A DNA stretch of 59,152 nucleotides, from the NCBI RefSeq assembly GCF_003130405.1, contig NZ_QEAS01000008.1, positions 217,082 through 276,233 on the forward strand, read 5' to 3'. The DNA is from Pararcticibacter amylolyticus. Lineage in GTDB: Bacteria; Bacteroidota; Bacteroidia; Sphingobacteriales; Sphingobacteriaceae. Made by a program: the position numbers and the translations under genes. Positions 17,741 to 26,209 of this stretch are shown here, piece by piece (the stretch's first letter is position 1; each line of letters starts with the position of its first letter). Under the pieces are notes generated by a model. It did no database searches, was not told where the DNA came from, and was given only the letters and a program-made list of their open reading frames with translations.

Positions 17741-18391
17741 GAAATGATCTTTTCTCTTACTCTTTTTGTGCTTTTGGTATATCCATTTATCACCCTCGAA
17801 GTAATCCGACGGAATAGGAGCAAACCAATAATGTGCGAGAGGATTTTAAAATTTTGTATAAGCACCACAGCGATTATCGTCCTGGCGCTGGCGCTGGATA
17901 TTTCTACTACTTCTGAACTGGTGGACTGGATACTGGCCTCTTCTATATATTTTACGTGTTGTATTCTTATATGGACGGCGATTTACGACAGGAATGGCTT
18001 GCTTAAAGGTATTGGAATCCTATGCTCTGTTGTGGTGTTCGGCTTAGCCCTTTTAAGCTGCACTATAGGGATTCTCGGGCTTGGGTTGATAATGGGAGAG
18101 GTAATTCCCGATAACCGCATCAGTTTGCAGGATGGGATTATAGTTAAAGAATATTACAACGGCAACGCTATTTCCGATTCGCGGGCAACGACTATAGAGG
18201 TTTTTCAAACAATTCCCTGGTTGCCCGTTGTTGAATGGCGTAAAGTGAAGAAGAGATACGAATGGCTGGAGTTAAAGGATAACGTTCAGGCTGATTTTGA
18301 TGCTTCTAAACAGATCCTTACTTTGAAGGGCATTGAAACAACACCAGGTACAAAGCAATATAAACACTGGCAAGACATAATCATTTTCTAA
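17738..18391 (+). CDS. Membrane protein with soluble C-terminal domain, unknown function
   Basis: A 217-residue protein. Four hydrophobic segments occupy about residues 3-22, 41-58, 66-84 and 88-118, followed by a soluble domain of about 95 residues rich in charged and aromatic residues (EVFQTIPWLPVVEWRKVKKR). I do not recognise the family. It starts with the leader shared with the membrane-protein gene at 43133. Size, topology and position among immunity-type relics would fit an immunity protein for a membrane-active toxin, but that is only an inference. Confidence 0.55.
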   Translation: MEMIFSLTLFVLLVYPFITLEVIRRNRSKPIMCERILKFCISTTAIIVLALALDISTTSELVDWILASSIYFTCCILIWTAIYDRNGLLKGIGILCSVVVFGLALLSCTIGILGLGLIMGEVIPDNRISLQDGIIVKEYYNGNAISDSRATTIEVFQTIPWLPVVEWRKVKKRYEWLELKDNVQADFDASKQILTLKGIETTPGTKQYKHWQDIIIF

Positions 18392-18445
18392 ATACAAGTC
18401 ATTTCTTGCTATTTGCCATAGTATTAGCGGCGTTGATGGCTATCC

Positions 18446-18482
18446 TGAAAAGCCTATATCAATCAGCAGGCCGCCGGTAGAA
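18446..18482 (+). pseudogene. Short relic of the DUF3427 region
   Basis: A stretch containing AAAAGCCTATATCAATCA matches 20804-20840 in the DUF3427 relic (encoding GKAYINHQTTGRK). Only about 35 bases are recognisable, with indels around them. The remainder of 18392-18669 shows no gene or clear structure. Confidence 0.35.
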
Positions 18483-18669
18483 AAATAGTAAAGCAAGTAA
18501 ACACTGTCAGGATTCAGACCTATTTGATACCGGTAGGCAATTCGTCGGGGAAGAACAAAGGGACAGCACGAAGCAGAAATATGGTACATCATGTTAGTAA
18601 TATTCTCTAGTTTTAATTGCTTCAGTTTGGGGACAAATCTTTAGTCGATTTGGGTATGAATGCTAAGCG

Positions 18670-18856
18670 ATCCTCCGAGCCGGTAGTTTCGCTCCGGTTG
18701 GCTCCTGATTGGCTTCGGAGTTCAAACGCTTTTGAAACGCTTTCGAGACGCTCTTGCGACGCTTTCGATTCGGAATTTTGGCGACGCCTCGGCGTCGGGT
18801 GAGCGACGCTGTAGCGTTACAGATCAGAGTCCAGTCAGGAGCCTATCAGGAGCCAG
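18670..18856 (+). repeat. Tract of 17 degenerate 11-bp tandem repeats
   Basis: The sequence can be cut into seventeen consecutive 11-base units that resemble their neighbours, for example AACGCTTTTGA, AACGCTTTCGA, GACGCTCTTGC, GACGCTTTCGA, and later TCAGGAGCCTA, TCAGGAGCCAG. The left end (GGCTCCTGATTGG) is an inverted copy of the right end (CAGTCAGGAGCC), so the transcript could fold on itself. Eleven is not a multiple of three, so this is not a coding repeat. It lies just before a terminator. A tract of the same build lies at 58854-59029. Confidence 0.8.
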
Positions 18857-18897
18857 TGTGCAGCCTTATGTAGTTTGCATGAGAAAGAAAAATATCA

Positions 18898-18922
18898 GAG
18901 CCACAATTGCGTGGCTCTTTTT
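18898..18922. terminator. Intrinsic terminator
   Basis: The inverted repeat GAGCCAC-AATTGC-GTGGCTC is followed by TTTTT on the plus strand. The minus-strand side is followed by TGATATTTTTC, so it may work in both directions. It would end transcription of the minus-strand gene pair 19912-18959 and anything coming from the left. Confidence 0.7.
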
Positions 18923-18958
18923 ATGGAGAAATAACTACGTTCAATATGATATCTACCA

Positions 18959-19303
18959 TCAGAAAAATACCCCCAGCAATCTCGGTATAAGAATAACAAA
19001 CAGAGATATCAGACAACAGACAATGCCGATAAGATACTTTGTCCTTTTTTCAAGCTTGTAAAATAACGGGGAGATTGTGCTAATCATGACCGCTCCAAAA
19101 TATAGAATCGCGGTAATTTTATTTCCAGATACGAAAGCATTGAATACATCGTCGTTTTCAATCATCCTTCTTAATGCTTTTTCGTCATAATATCCCCTTT
19201 GAAGTAATAGTAATATGGATAAAGGTCCTGCCATAGGCATGAACATAAAGAAGCATAGTTGTAAAAAACAGATACACCATGAAACGATATATGTAATTTT
19301 CAT
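18959..19303 (-). CDS. Small membrane protein, unknown function
   Basis: A 114-residue protein with three hydrophobic segments at about residues 4-34, 63-82 and 88-113. A charged central loop (LLQRGYYDEKALRRMIENDD) separates the first two. No family is recognised. It starts 18 bases after the stop of the secreted-protein gene on the same strand, so the two are probably co-transcribed and the membrane protein may protect against or assist the secreted partner. The terminator at 18898 follows it. Confidence 0.55.
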   Translation of the reverse strand: MKITYIVSWCICFLQLCFFMFMPMAGPLSILLLLQRGYYDEKALRRMIENDDVFNAFVSGNKITAILYFGAVMISTISPLFYKLEKRTKYLIGIVCCLISLFVILIPRLLGVFF

Positions 19304-19321
19304 ATCCTTATTTATAAGTTA

Positions 19322-19912
19322 TCAATCTGGACAATCTTTACTTAATGTACTTAAAGAGGCGCGTCCTTCTATTACAGCTTTTACATTACTCCAATTAGGA
19401 CGGAGGACCTGCATCTCTTTAATTGACGCATTTCCACCATTCGAATTTGTGAAATTTTCAATCATCATTTGAAAAGAACTCCATAATTGATCTCCAATTG
19501 AAAACGGCGCTGCACCATCCGCTACAGATATAGCCTCAGCGAAGGATTGAAAAGCAGCGGCATCCCAACTTGTTAGCCTGTCAACGCCCCTTGTATAAAA
19601 AGTATAAGAACCATCGACATTTGCAGTGAGCCCAAAGTCCCGATGACCACTCACCGGATGTTGTCCATATTTAGGATCAAAAATAGTTAAACATGTCCAT
19701 TTGTCGCTTTGGTAATCACTTACTATAACAGAACTATTGTCAGGCCCTGCCATATCAATGGCAATTACTGCTCCAAGCGGATTTTGAGAATTCCATAAGG
19801 CAGATAGTTTATACCTCTTGTTGGAAAGAGAATCGCAGTTTTGCGAGGTCTGACCAGGTGTTTTTATAGCAGTAGATAGAAGAATTAGGATTATCTGAAG
19901 ATACTTTTTCAC
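19322..19912 (-). CDS. Secreted protein resembling a polymorphic-toxin C-terminal region
   Basis: A 196-residue protein with a signal peptide (LQIILILLSTAIKTPGQ) and a GTG start at 19912. The segment GQHPVSGHRDFGLT, then DGSYTFYTRGVDRLTSWDAA, then DQLWSSFQMMIENFTNSNGG resembles a region I have seen near the C-terminus of Rhs/polymorphic toxin proteins of Bacteroidota. Such proteins are usually far larger, so this is either a stand-alone domain or a displaced toxin tip given its own signal peptide. No catalytic motif can be named. The membrane protein immediately downstream is a candidate immunity partner. Confidence 0.45.
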   Translation of the reverse strand: MKKYLQIILILLSTAIKTPGQTSQNCDSLSNKRYKLSALWNSQNPLGAVIAIDMAGPDNSSVIVSDYQSDKWTCLTIFDPKYGQHPVSGHRDFGLTANVDGSYTFYTRGVDRLTSWDAAAFQSFAEAISVADGAAPFSIGDQLWSSFQMMIENFTNSNGGNASIKEMQVLRPNWSNVKAVIEGRASLSTLSKDCPD

Positions 19913-20115
19913 GCGATTAAATTAATCAATTTTATAGATGATCAAGTAACCTCAACTTAGTTCATATACTGCTTGTTATCAGTGTTAATACCTTCCACTT
20001 CAACATAAGATCTCATATATTTGCATTAAAGTAAACTTACGGAGTTTGAGCTTACTAATAGAATGTGTACTATTGTTCTCAAGGAACCTTAAAGAATAAA
20101 CATGACCAGGAACCA

Positions 20116-20499
20116 ATGATTCATTCAGCATTACGAGCTATCAAAAAGGCACTTAGTGCCAAAACGCTGGCCGTTCACTTTCTTATAGTATTCATAACAG
20201 CCTTGGCAATATGTTCGCTCTTATATGTCTTTGTAATACCAGTGTTATACTGGATGTCTTTCGGAGAAGGAGCAGAGTCAGAACGAATAGAAAGCTTGCC
20301 TGTAAATATTTTCATTGGTAACTGGGGGGCATTGATTGTGGTCTTACTTGCCTGCGTAACAGGAACCTACTTGCAATTAAACAGAAACTTGTACAGTCAG
20401 GCCAAATCGTTCTTACTGACAGGGATATTACTTATTGTAATATATTTATTCCGGTTTCAGATTGGCGATGTGGTAATTAGCATTTTTCAGACCTTCTGA
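20116..20499 (+). CDS. Small membrane protein, unknown function
   Basis: I chose the ATG at 20116 (127 residues) because the upstream extension to 20065 has no membrane-protein character. Three hydrophobic segments lie at about residues 20-44 (FLIVFITALAICSLLYVFVI), 68-86 and 98-116. The loop after the first is acidic (GEGAESERIESLPVN). The family is not recognised. It stands alone, with the DUF3427 relic starting just after its stop. Confidence 0.5.
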   Translation: MIHSALRAIKKALSAKTLAVHFLIVFITALAICSLLYVFVIPVLYWMSFGEGAESERIESLPVNIFIGNWGALIVVLLACVTGTYLQLNRNLYSQAKSFLLTGILLIVIYLFRFQIGDVVISIFQTF

Positions 20500-20501
20500 T
20501 C

Positions 20502-21029
20502 TTGAGAGTAGATTTTATTGAAAAGGACATTGATCCTGGCTTCCCCTTCCCGTTAAAGGTACACAGCAGGTATAACAGAGACCAGATTCTGGCAGCATTA
20601 GGGCTCCATCAGTTTGAAAAAGCGAGCTCAAACAGGGAAGGAGTAGCATATAACAAATAAGTAAACGCCGAAGCCCTCTTCGTTACCCTCAAGAAGACAG
20701 AAAAAGAATACTCTCCGACTACGCTGTACGAAGATTACGCTATTAACGAAAGCCTGTTTCACTGGCAGAGCCAGAACCGCGCATCAGCAGAAAATCCATC
20801 TGGAAAAGCCTATATCAATCATCAGACTACAGGCAGGAAGGTTTTGCTCTTTGTAAGAGAGCAGAATGACGACGAATATGGATTTACTATGTCTTACGTT
20901 TTCCTGGAAGAGGCAAATTTTAAAAGCTATACCGGAGCCAAGCCTATGAATATAGAATGGCAGTTAGCTGAGCCTATCATTCTCCGCGTTTTGCGGGAAA
21001 AGTACTATAGCCGCATCCGCAATGAATGA
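20502..21029 (+). pseudogene. DUF3427 domain: C-terminus of a PLD/helicase defence-type protein
   Basis: One frame carries KVHSRYNRDQILAALG, FVTLKKTEKEYSPTTLYEDY, AINESLFHWQSQNR, AYINHQTTGRKVLLFVREQN and LREKYYSRIRNE, the whole DUF3427 domain. That domain ends DEAD-box helicases with an N-terminal phospholipase D-like nuclease. A TAA at 20658-20660 interrupts it in frame, and the helicase and nuclease parts are missing upstream. The 5' end of the same kind of gene is found separately at 14.7, 28.6 and 33.0 kb. It is a clear relic of a very large gene (about 1000 codons when intact). Confidence 0.8.
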
Positions 21030-21438
21030 TAAACTGAAACCGCAAACGGATCCAATGGTCTATAGAATGGTGGGATTGAGTCGATTGCGACATGGGAGAA
21101 AACGTCTCCGGCTAAGAATACAGAATGTCCTTATACTTATCCAGGCCGCATGCATTGTCCGGTTGCGGAAAAATATTTACAAAAAGCATATTTACTTTGG
21201 GGGTAATATGCCTAGTTAGGGTACATACAGTATAGCCTTAGAAGCCAAAGGGGAGCTAAGGAATAAAAAGAACAAATTGTAATGAAAGCCTTTCAAATAA
21301 TTAAATTAAAAAGTACTATATGAATCACCTGCCTTTTAAAGTACCCCCATCATATTTGGCTATGAACCTTAATTCATTTTGCGGTTTAAGTAGAATTAAA
21401 AAAGCAAAGGATACAGGAATGAGAAAAAGAATGGCGAT

Positions 21439-21753
21439 GTGGTCACTTGTGCTAATGCGTATTTTGCTACCAAGGTTCTGAAGATTGATACTATACCAAT
21501 GGCAAAGAAAACTGAGGTAAGGTTTATGCTTTATAATACAGGTCACCGGATCCTAACAGTAAACGATATAGTTTCAGACTGCCAGTGTACTAAACCTGAG
21601 TGTGAAATAAGAGATATTCTACCCGGAGACTCCTCAACCGTAAAAGTTAATATATTACCTACTTTGGCCGGGCCGATAATGCAAAAAATAACGGTATATT
21701 CGAATGCCTGCAACAGTCCTGAAATACTGATTATCAGAGCTGTTGTAATATAA
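21439..21753 (+). CDS. DUF1573-domain protein
   Basis: From a GTG at 21439 this encodes 104 residues with the DUF1573 pattern: FMLYNTGHRILTVNDIVSDC with the QCTKPE cysteine motif, PGDSSTVKVNILPTLAGP and KITVYSNACNSPEILI. The domain is an immunoglobulin-like fold usually exported as a lipoprotein. Here no signal peptide precedes it in frame, although an ATG in another frame at 21420 starts MRKRMAMWSLVLMRILL. A frameshift near the start may therefore have separated the export signal. It is followed after 25 bases by a TlpA-like protein, a common pairing. Confidence 0.65.
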   Translation: MVTCANAYFATKVLKIDTIPMAKKTEVRFMLYNTGHRILTVNDIVSDCQCTKPECEIRDILPGDSSTVKVNILPTLAGPIMQKITVYSNACNSPEILIIRAVVI

Positions 21754-21778
21754 TAGAACGATAGAACAATATAACAAT

Positions 21779-23326
21779 ATGCAATCTTATAATGAATCAC
21801 TTCAGCCTTTTTTGAAGAGACGTAAATCTTTTTGCCTCCTTTTCCTTGTTGCTTTTACCATAGTGTACTCCGTTAAGCCTGGAAAGTGTCAGAGTCGATT
21901 AACATCAGGCTCTGACGAAGAGTTCAATAAGATTTATTTCAATGCTATCGTTCCAGTCGTATCATGCCAGATAATAAATGCCCCCGGGCCGACTCCGGAA
22001 GATTTAACAATATCATACACTATCGTAACGCCGTTCCCGGAATTCCATTCGGATAGAACTGTCCATGTGGATCGCAATGGCCGTTTTTCTATCGAACTGG
22101 AATATTCATTTCCATACCAGCAGATCTGGCTTACTATCGACAAGTATTTCTATTCCGCAATACTGGCAAACAAAGGTTTGTCTATCACCTTTGATCTTAC
22201 AAAATTGAAGCGCAAGCCAGTGGAGTTTTCTGGCGAAGGAGTGTCATATCGGGGGCCTGACGCTGCGTTAAATGAATGGCTGGGCCGGTCGATGCTGTAT
22301 ACCGCAAATGAAATGGATAAAGTTCCTGAAGATCTGCCGCTGGACTCTTTGTATAAGATAAAGGGAAGAATCGATCATGCTTTTGCAACAGAAAACCCAT
22401 CGGGGTTTGAATGGTTGTCAGAAAACGAACGGATGTCCAACTATTACAGTAGACTGCTTCACGCCGCTTATATTTCCGGCAAACAGCCGATATTATGGGA
22501 TGCAATTAAAGCACACAAGCCTTATCTGATATCAAATAATGGAATGACGTTCGTCAGATCGTTATACAGCTATTATGTAAACGTTGCGTCTAAACTCAAT
22601 TTGAACAATTACAGTGTCAGGAAAGAGGTGAGGGAACTGGATAGCCTTTTTGGAGAACCTCTGGCAAATCTTCTAAAATTGCAAATCTTCCGTGATGATC
22701 CTAAAGACAACGCGCTGATATTAAAAGATCTTATCGCTGAAACCCAAACACAATGGGTCAGAGAAGTTTTAAAGAAGCGGTACGAAACCGCATGTAAGCA
22801 TTTGAGGGAAGTCGATAGCATTCTGAAAGATGCCAAACCTTTAGCCGGCAATTTACTGGTAGGAGAACATCCGGAGTCGCTTTCCTTTGGAGCGCAGCTT
22901 TCTATACTACCGGACATGGAAGCAAAGGATTTTCTCGCGAAGCTTAAACGCGCCTACCCGGGAAAAACTATAATCCTGGATCTTTGGGCAACATGGTGCA
23001 AGCCGTGTATCTCGCAAATGGCCTACAGTAAAGAACTGTACAGATTATCATCGGACCTTCCTGTTCAGTTCGTCTATTTATGCAGCAATAAGGATTCAGA
23101 TATAAGCAAGTGGAAAAACAAAATTGCTGAATTCCGGCAGCCAGGAATTCACTTCTTTACCGGGCACAAACTGGTGGAAGAGCTAATGGCGATGGTAAAT
23201 ACAGCCAGCTTTCCTACTTACATCTGCCTGGCTCCTTCAGGAAAGATTGTGCCAAACGCAATCAAGTCAATGTCTGCAACTAATATAGACGATATAAAGC
23301 GCCTGGTTAATGCAGATGAAATATAA
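21779..23326 (+). CDS. TlpA-like thioredoxin-fold protein
   Basis: A 515-residue exported protein (signal at about 17-37, CLLFLVAFTIVYSV). The large N-terminal part (about 40-370) has no clear domain beyond an initial beta-rich segment. The C-terminal about 120 residues form a thioredoxin fold with the active site LWATWCKPC (Cys407, Cys410) and the cis-Pro region ASFPTYICL. It should reduce or isomerise disulphides in the periplasm, or tether a substrate. It forms a pair with the DUF1573 gene and ends at a small terminator. A second large TlpA-like gene lies at 52557. Confidence 0.85.
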   Translation: MQSYNESLQPFLKRRKSFCLLFLVAFTIVYSVKPGKCQSRLTSGSDEEFNKIYFNAIVPVVSCQIINAPGPTPEDLTISYTIVTPFPEFHSDRTVHVDRNGRFSIELEYSFPYQQIWLTIDKYFYSAILANKGLSITFDLTKLKRKPVEFSGEGVSYRGPDAALNEWLGRSMLYTANEMDKVPEDLPLDSLYKIKGRIDHAFATENPSGFEWLSENERMSNYYSRLLHAAYISGKQPILWDAIKAHKPYLISNNGMTFVRSLYSYYVNVASKLNLNNYSVRKEVRELDSLFGEPLANLLKLQIFRDDPKDNALILKDLIAETQTQWVREVLKKRYETACKHLREVDSILKDAKPLAGNLLVGEHPESLSFGAQLSILPDMEAKDFLAKLKRAYPGKTIILDLWATWCKPCISQMAYSKELYRLSSDLPVQFVYLCSNKDSDISKWKNKIAEFRQPGIHFFTGHKLVEELMAMVNTASFPTYICLAPSGKIVPNAIKSMSATNIDDIKRLVNADEI

Positions 23327-23329
23327 ATT

Positions 23330-23356
23330 GAGCCTTTAATATGCTGGCTCTTTTTA
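23330..23356 (+). terminator. Probable intrinsic terminator
   Basis: The arms GAGCC and GGCTC around an 11-base loop are followed by five T residues, just after the TlpA stop. The stem is short, so it would be weak. Confidence 0.5.
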
Positions 23357-23445
23357 ATTGGCTCTTAGCTTTAGTCAGTTTTAAGTTAAAGTCGCTTTAC
23401 TTTTCCATTAACTCCCTTCAGATATGAGCTGGTCAAAATATCCAC

Positions 23446-23640
23446 TTCAGGCCTCCCATGGAATTTTCTTCTGAGGAACGTTTACTGTTACGCCAGGACA
23501 ACTACAGTCATCATAAAATGAGAGAAATTCAAGAAAGATACTGGCAGCTTTGCAGGGAAAACCCTATATAACCCGACTACAACTATCCAGGTTTACCGGT
23601 CTATCAGTGCATGGGTTTGAGCATCAGGAACTGAAGAAGC
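23446..23640 (+). pseudogene. Decayed second copy of the AlbA_2-type regulator C-terminus
   Basis: The bases for GTTTACTGTTACGC, AAAGATACTGGCAG and ACTATCC-GTTTACCGG-TATCAGTG repeat those of 17459-17683 in order, with several indels and stops. The winged-helix end (ITRLQLSRFTGLSVHGFEHQ then ELKKHM) extends a little further than the first copy. No usable reading frame remains. Confidence 0.65.
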
Positions 23641-23680
23641 ACATGAACTTCCGGGTGATTTTTATTACAAAAGGATTCAA

Positions 23681-23944
23681 TCATCTCTTCAATACATTGA
23701 ATAATATTCTCCAACCTACGAATAATAACAACAAAGAGACTGTTATATCAAACGTGACAATAAAAGCTTTTTCTGAAAAACTTTCAGGAGCTATCGCCTC
23801 ATGAATAGCGAAAGGTAGCATATTAAAAACACTCGGAGGAGTTAGTACCATCCATAGAAAGAGGCTTGCCACTATTAAAGCTAAGATAAAAGCCCATACT
23901 TTTATCTTAGAATCATTCATCTTCGATACTACCCGAACCTTCAT
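23681..23944 (-). CDS. Small two-span membrane protein
   Basis: An 87-residue protein from the ATG at 23944 (a second Met at residue 9 is also possible). It has two hydrophobic segments, VWAFILALIVASLFLWMVL and FDITVSLLLLFVGWRILFNV, joined by a loop of about 30 residues. It has no recognised family and stands alone between relics. The clean topology makes it a likely real gene, but the function is unknown. Confidence 0.45.
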   Translation of the reverse strand: MKVRVVSKMNDSKIKVWAFILALIVASLFLWMVLTPPSVFNMLPFAIHEAIAPESFSEKAFIVTFDITVSLLLLFVGWRILFNVLKR

Positions 23945-23969
23945 AAACTCTGCTACCGCCGAATTATTC

Positions 23970-24216
23970 TAAAAGCTAACCCCCACTTGTTCAATGAACT
24001 TAGTCCAAAGCCGCTCAGCTATATATTTGGGAGTGAGCTCTTCATTGATCCGGTCAAGGCTTCTTCAATTTCGTTATCAAGAAGCCCTCCTGCAACGATC
24101 TCACTGTCCACCCATATTTCTAAACCGCTATTTCGTTTAATAACGGCCAAATGAGTGTGAAGCCGTTCGATAACGTCTTCATCAGAGTGGCTATAGGAAA
24201 TAAATGCTCTGGACAT
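23970..24216 (-). pseudogene. Broken TIR-domain gene
   Basis: From the ATG at 24216 the protein begins MSRAFISYSHSDEDVIERLH, the classical first strand and box 1 of a TIR domain, and continues with EIWVDSEIVAGGLLDNEIEE (the BB-loop region). The next part of the domain, including the catalytic-Glu helix expected after a strand of the I-x-L-L-V-S-P type, is missing. The frame then changes and reads INEELTPKYIAERLWTKFIE before stopping at about 23970. So the middle of the gene is deleted with a frameshift. TIR proteins in defence systems consume NAD+; this copy cannot. Confidence 0.6.
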
Positions 24217-24314
24217 ACTACTTATATTTTGCAATAATATCCATATTTTTTCTTTCTTTTTACTAAAATAATTAGCTATATTTACTTCGTCAGAAACAAC
24301 AAAACCTTGCAAAA

Positions 24315-24626
24315 ATGATCAATCTCCCATCCAACTGGTCCGTTCTCGAAGCCTACGACGACGAAGAAACCGGAGAACAAGGATACATGTACGTAAACAG
24401 CCCCGAAACCCATTACGTCATTATCGAATACAGCTCCGTCTTCGATTACCCTTACGGGATAAGCTTCGTGCAGGTAAAAGGTCGCGCAGCGATGATAGGC
24501 ATTGAAAGCGGCGCCTACACAGCACATGCAACAACAAAAGAAGAAGCATTTGCCCGGGCCAGAGAAATGATGCAATTCGTAGACGGGAAGCTCAGTCAGA
24601 TTGAAATGGCGGCTTATCTCGATTAA
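24315..24626 (+). CDS. Conserved-looking hypothetical protein
   Basis: A 103-residue acidic protein without signal or membrane segments. It has alternating beta-strand patterns (TGEQGYMYVNSP, THYVIIEYSSVF, YGISFVQVKG) and ends in a helix with KEEAFARAREMMQFVDG. The fold could be a small alpha/beta domain; I do not recognise it. Codon use is regular and C-rich compared with its neighbours, supporting a real gene. It is divergent from the TIR relic. Confidence 0.5.
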   Translation: MINLPSNWSVLEAYDDEETGEQGYMYVNSPETHYVIIEYSSVFDYPYGISFVQVKGRAAMIGIESGAYTAHATTKEEAFARAREMMQFVDGKLSQIEMAAYLD

Positions 24627-24922
24627 TCACAATACCGCGTTTCACTTATAACATTTTCCGGTGAAACCAGTTATAATTGTACATTGCAGATGTATATTCA
24701 AGGGAGATCCGAAGATACAACATGTTCCATATCTTGAGCCAAAACACTAAACCTGAAATGTTTGTGCTGAAGTAACTTCGTACGCACGGATTCAGGTATA
24801 GGTTCACATAAATGATTTGCAGAAAAGGCTGGAATTGTAGCCTAACTATCCTCAAAGTTTTGGTCATTCACACAATAACTATTACCTTCAAAACAAAATT
24901 TTGAGCAGTCTCGAATGCGAAT

Positions 24923-25756
24923 ATGATGGATTTTTCCAAAATTAAGGTTGGTAACACTTATGACAGGCCACAACTGGCAAAACTGTGGGGTTATCAGAGC
25001 CATCAAGCTTTCAGTAGGGGAGTGTTCACTCCTGTCAATACCAATCGCATTATTCTTTTCGTTACGAAAGAAAAGCCCGCCACATCAACTCAATATAACG
25101 ATTATATTATCGACCACTTTCTTTATTGGGATGGAGAAGAAAAAGGCGGCAATAACAACCGGATCATCAACGCACATCAGAATGGTGAAGAAATTCACTT
25201 ATTCTATAGATACAGGCATCATCAGCCGTTTATCTATATGGGAATCGTTCAGTACATCGATCATGAACCCTTTAGCCATAAACCGTTTGAATTTATCTTT
25301 AAGATCCTGGATAGTGAACATAAAGACAAAACTGGAGCCGAAGAACCACAGTTGCCTTATACCGAGAGGAACACAGAGAAAAGAAATTTAGTATTGAGCC
25401 GCATTGGACAAGGTAAGTTCCGTATGAGTCTTTTCGATCTCTGGGACGGCTGTGCAGTGACCGGAATAAAGATACCAGAGATTTTGAGGGCCTCACACAT
25501 TAAGCCTTGGAAGAGTTCTACCAATTACGAGAGATTAGATCCGTTTAATGGTTTACTACTAAGTCCGACGATTGATTTATTATTTGATCACGGATTCGTT
25601 TCCTTTAAGGACGACGGAGCCATCCTCTTATCAAAAAGAATAAAAGAACAGTCGGCATTGCTTAACATAACAGAAGGAGGTACCAGCTTGACTAAGATTT
25701 ATGAAAGCAACATTCCATATCTCGATTATCACAGAAGGCAGGTCTTTCTAAAGTAG
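24923..25756 (+). CDS. HNH endonuclease with N-terminal recognition-type domain
   Basis: A 277-residue protein. Residues about 8-115 form a domain beginning KVGNTYDRPQLAKLWGYQSH and including SRGVFTP and IILFVTKEK. This domain accompanies HNH nucleases in restriction-like proteins and probably recognises DNA, perhaps modified bases. The C-terminal part is an HNH_2 nuclease: CAVTGIKIPEILRASHIKPW supplies the Cys/His motif, and LDPFNGLLLSPTIDLLFDHG the Asn and His of the finger. A modification-dependent or defence nuclease is likely. No methyltransferase is adjacent, which fits a stand-alone type IV-like role. This is inference. Confidence 0.75.
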   Translation: MMDFSKIKVGNTYDRPQLAKLWGYQSHQAFSRGVFTPVNTNRIILFVTKEKPATSTQYNDYIIDHFLYWDGEEKGGNNNRIINAHQNGEEIHLFYRYRHHQPFIYMGIVQYIDHEPFSHKPFEFIFKILDSEHKDKTGAEEPQLPYTERNTEKRNLVLSRIGQGKFRMSLFDLWDGCAVTGIKIPEILRASHIKPWKSSTNYERLDPFNGLLLSPTIDLLFDHGFVSFKDDGAILLSKRIKEQSALLNITEGGTSLTKIYESNIPYLDYHRRQVFLK

Positions 25757-26209
25757 GAGGACTTGAATAAACGAGCAAATCTCAAAGGTCTATTCCCAAT
25801 CTTTTCATCCAGTCCTCCTCGGCAAAGTGATCTGAAATCAAACCCGAATCATAAATGAAACACAATACGACTCATGGTTCTTACGATGCCGTTTTATTTC
25901 ATCCCCGGCAGAAGAGAAAATGGCAACGAATCCCCCAGCATGACCAGCATAAATGCTACATTTTGCAACGGGACCGAGGAATTGTACGCACGTCGCCAGT
26001 AATATTATTTTCGCGGGAAACTTAACCGCTTTAAAATCCATGGGAATACACCAACAATCCGATGATCAAACTTTATCATCAAAACACGGGTCAACATCGG
26101 CCCAAGCACGTTTGTCAATCTAAGGTCCCACCGGATAACATAGAGATTCATTTACTCATTCATTATTTGTTAAATATTTCTTTAATTTGTTTTACCCAAA
26201 AGGCTGTTA
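25757..26209. other. Intergenic stretch without recognisable gene
   Basis: The 450 bases between the HNH and sce7726 genes contain only a 67-residue minus-strand ORF (25838-26041) with no recognisable features. The last 60 bases before 26210 are strongly AT-rich (several TTTG and TAAATATTT motifs) and probably hold the sce7726 promoter, but no spacing matches the consensus convincingly. Confidence 0.5.

Noticed and set aside
21022-21219. 65-residue plus-strand ORF after the DUF3427 relic
   Set aside because: Begins inside the relic and has no conserved pattern; read as noncoding.
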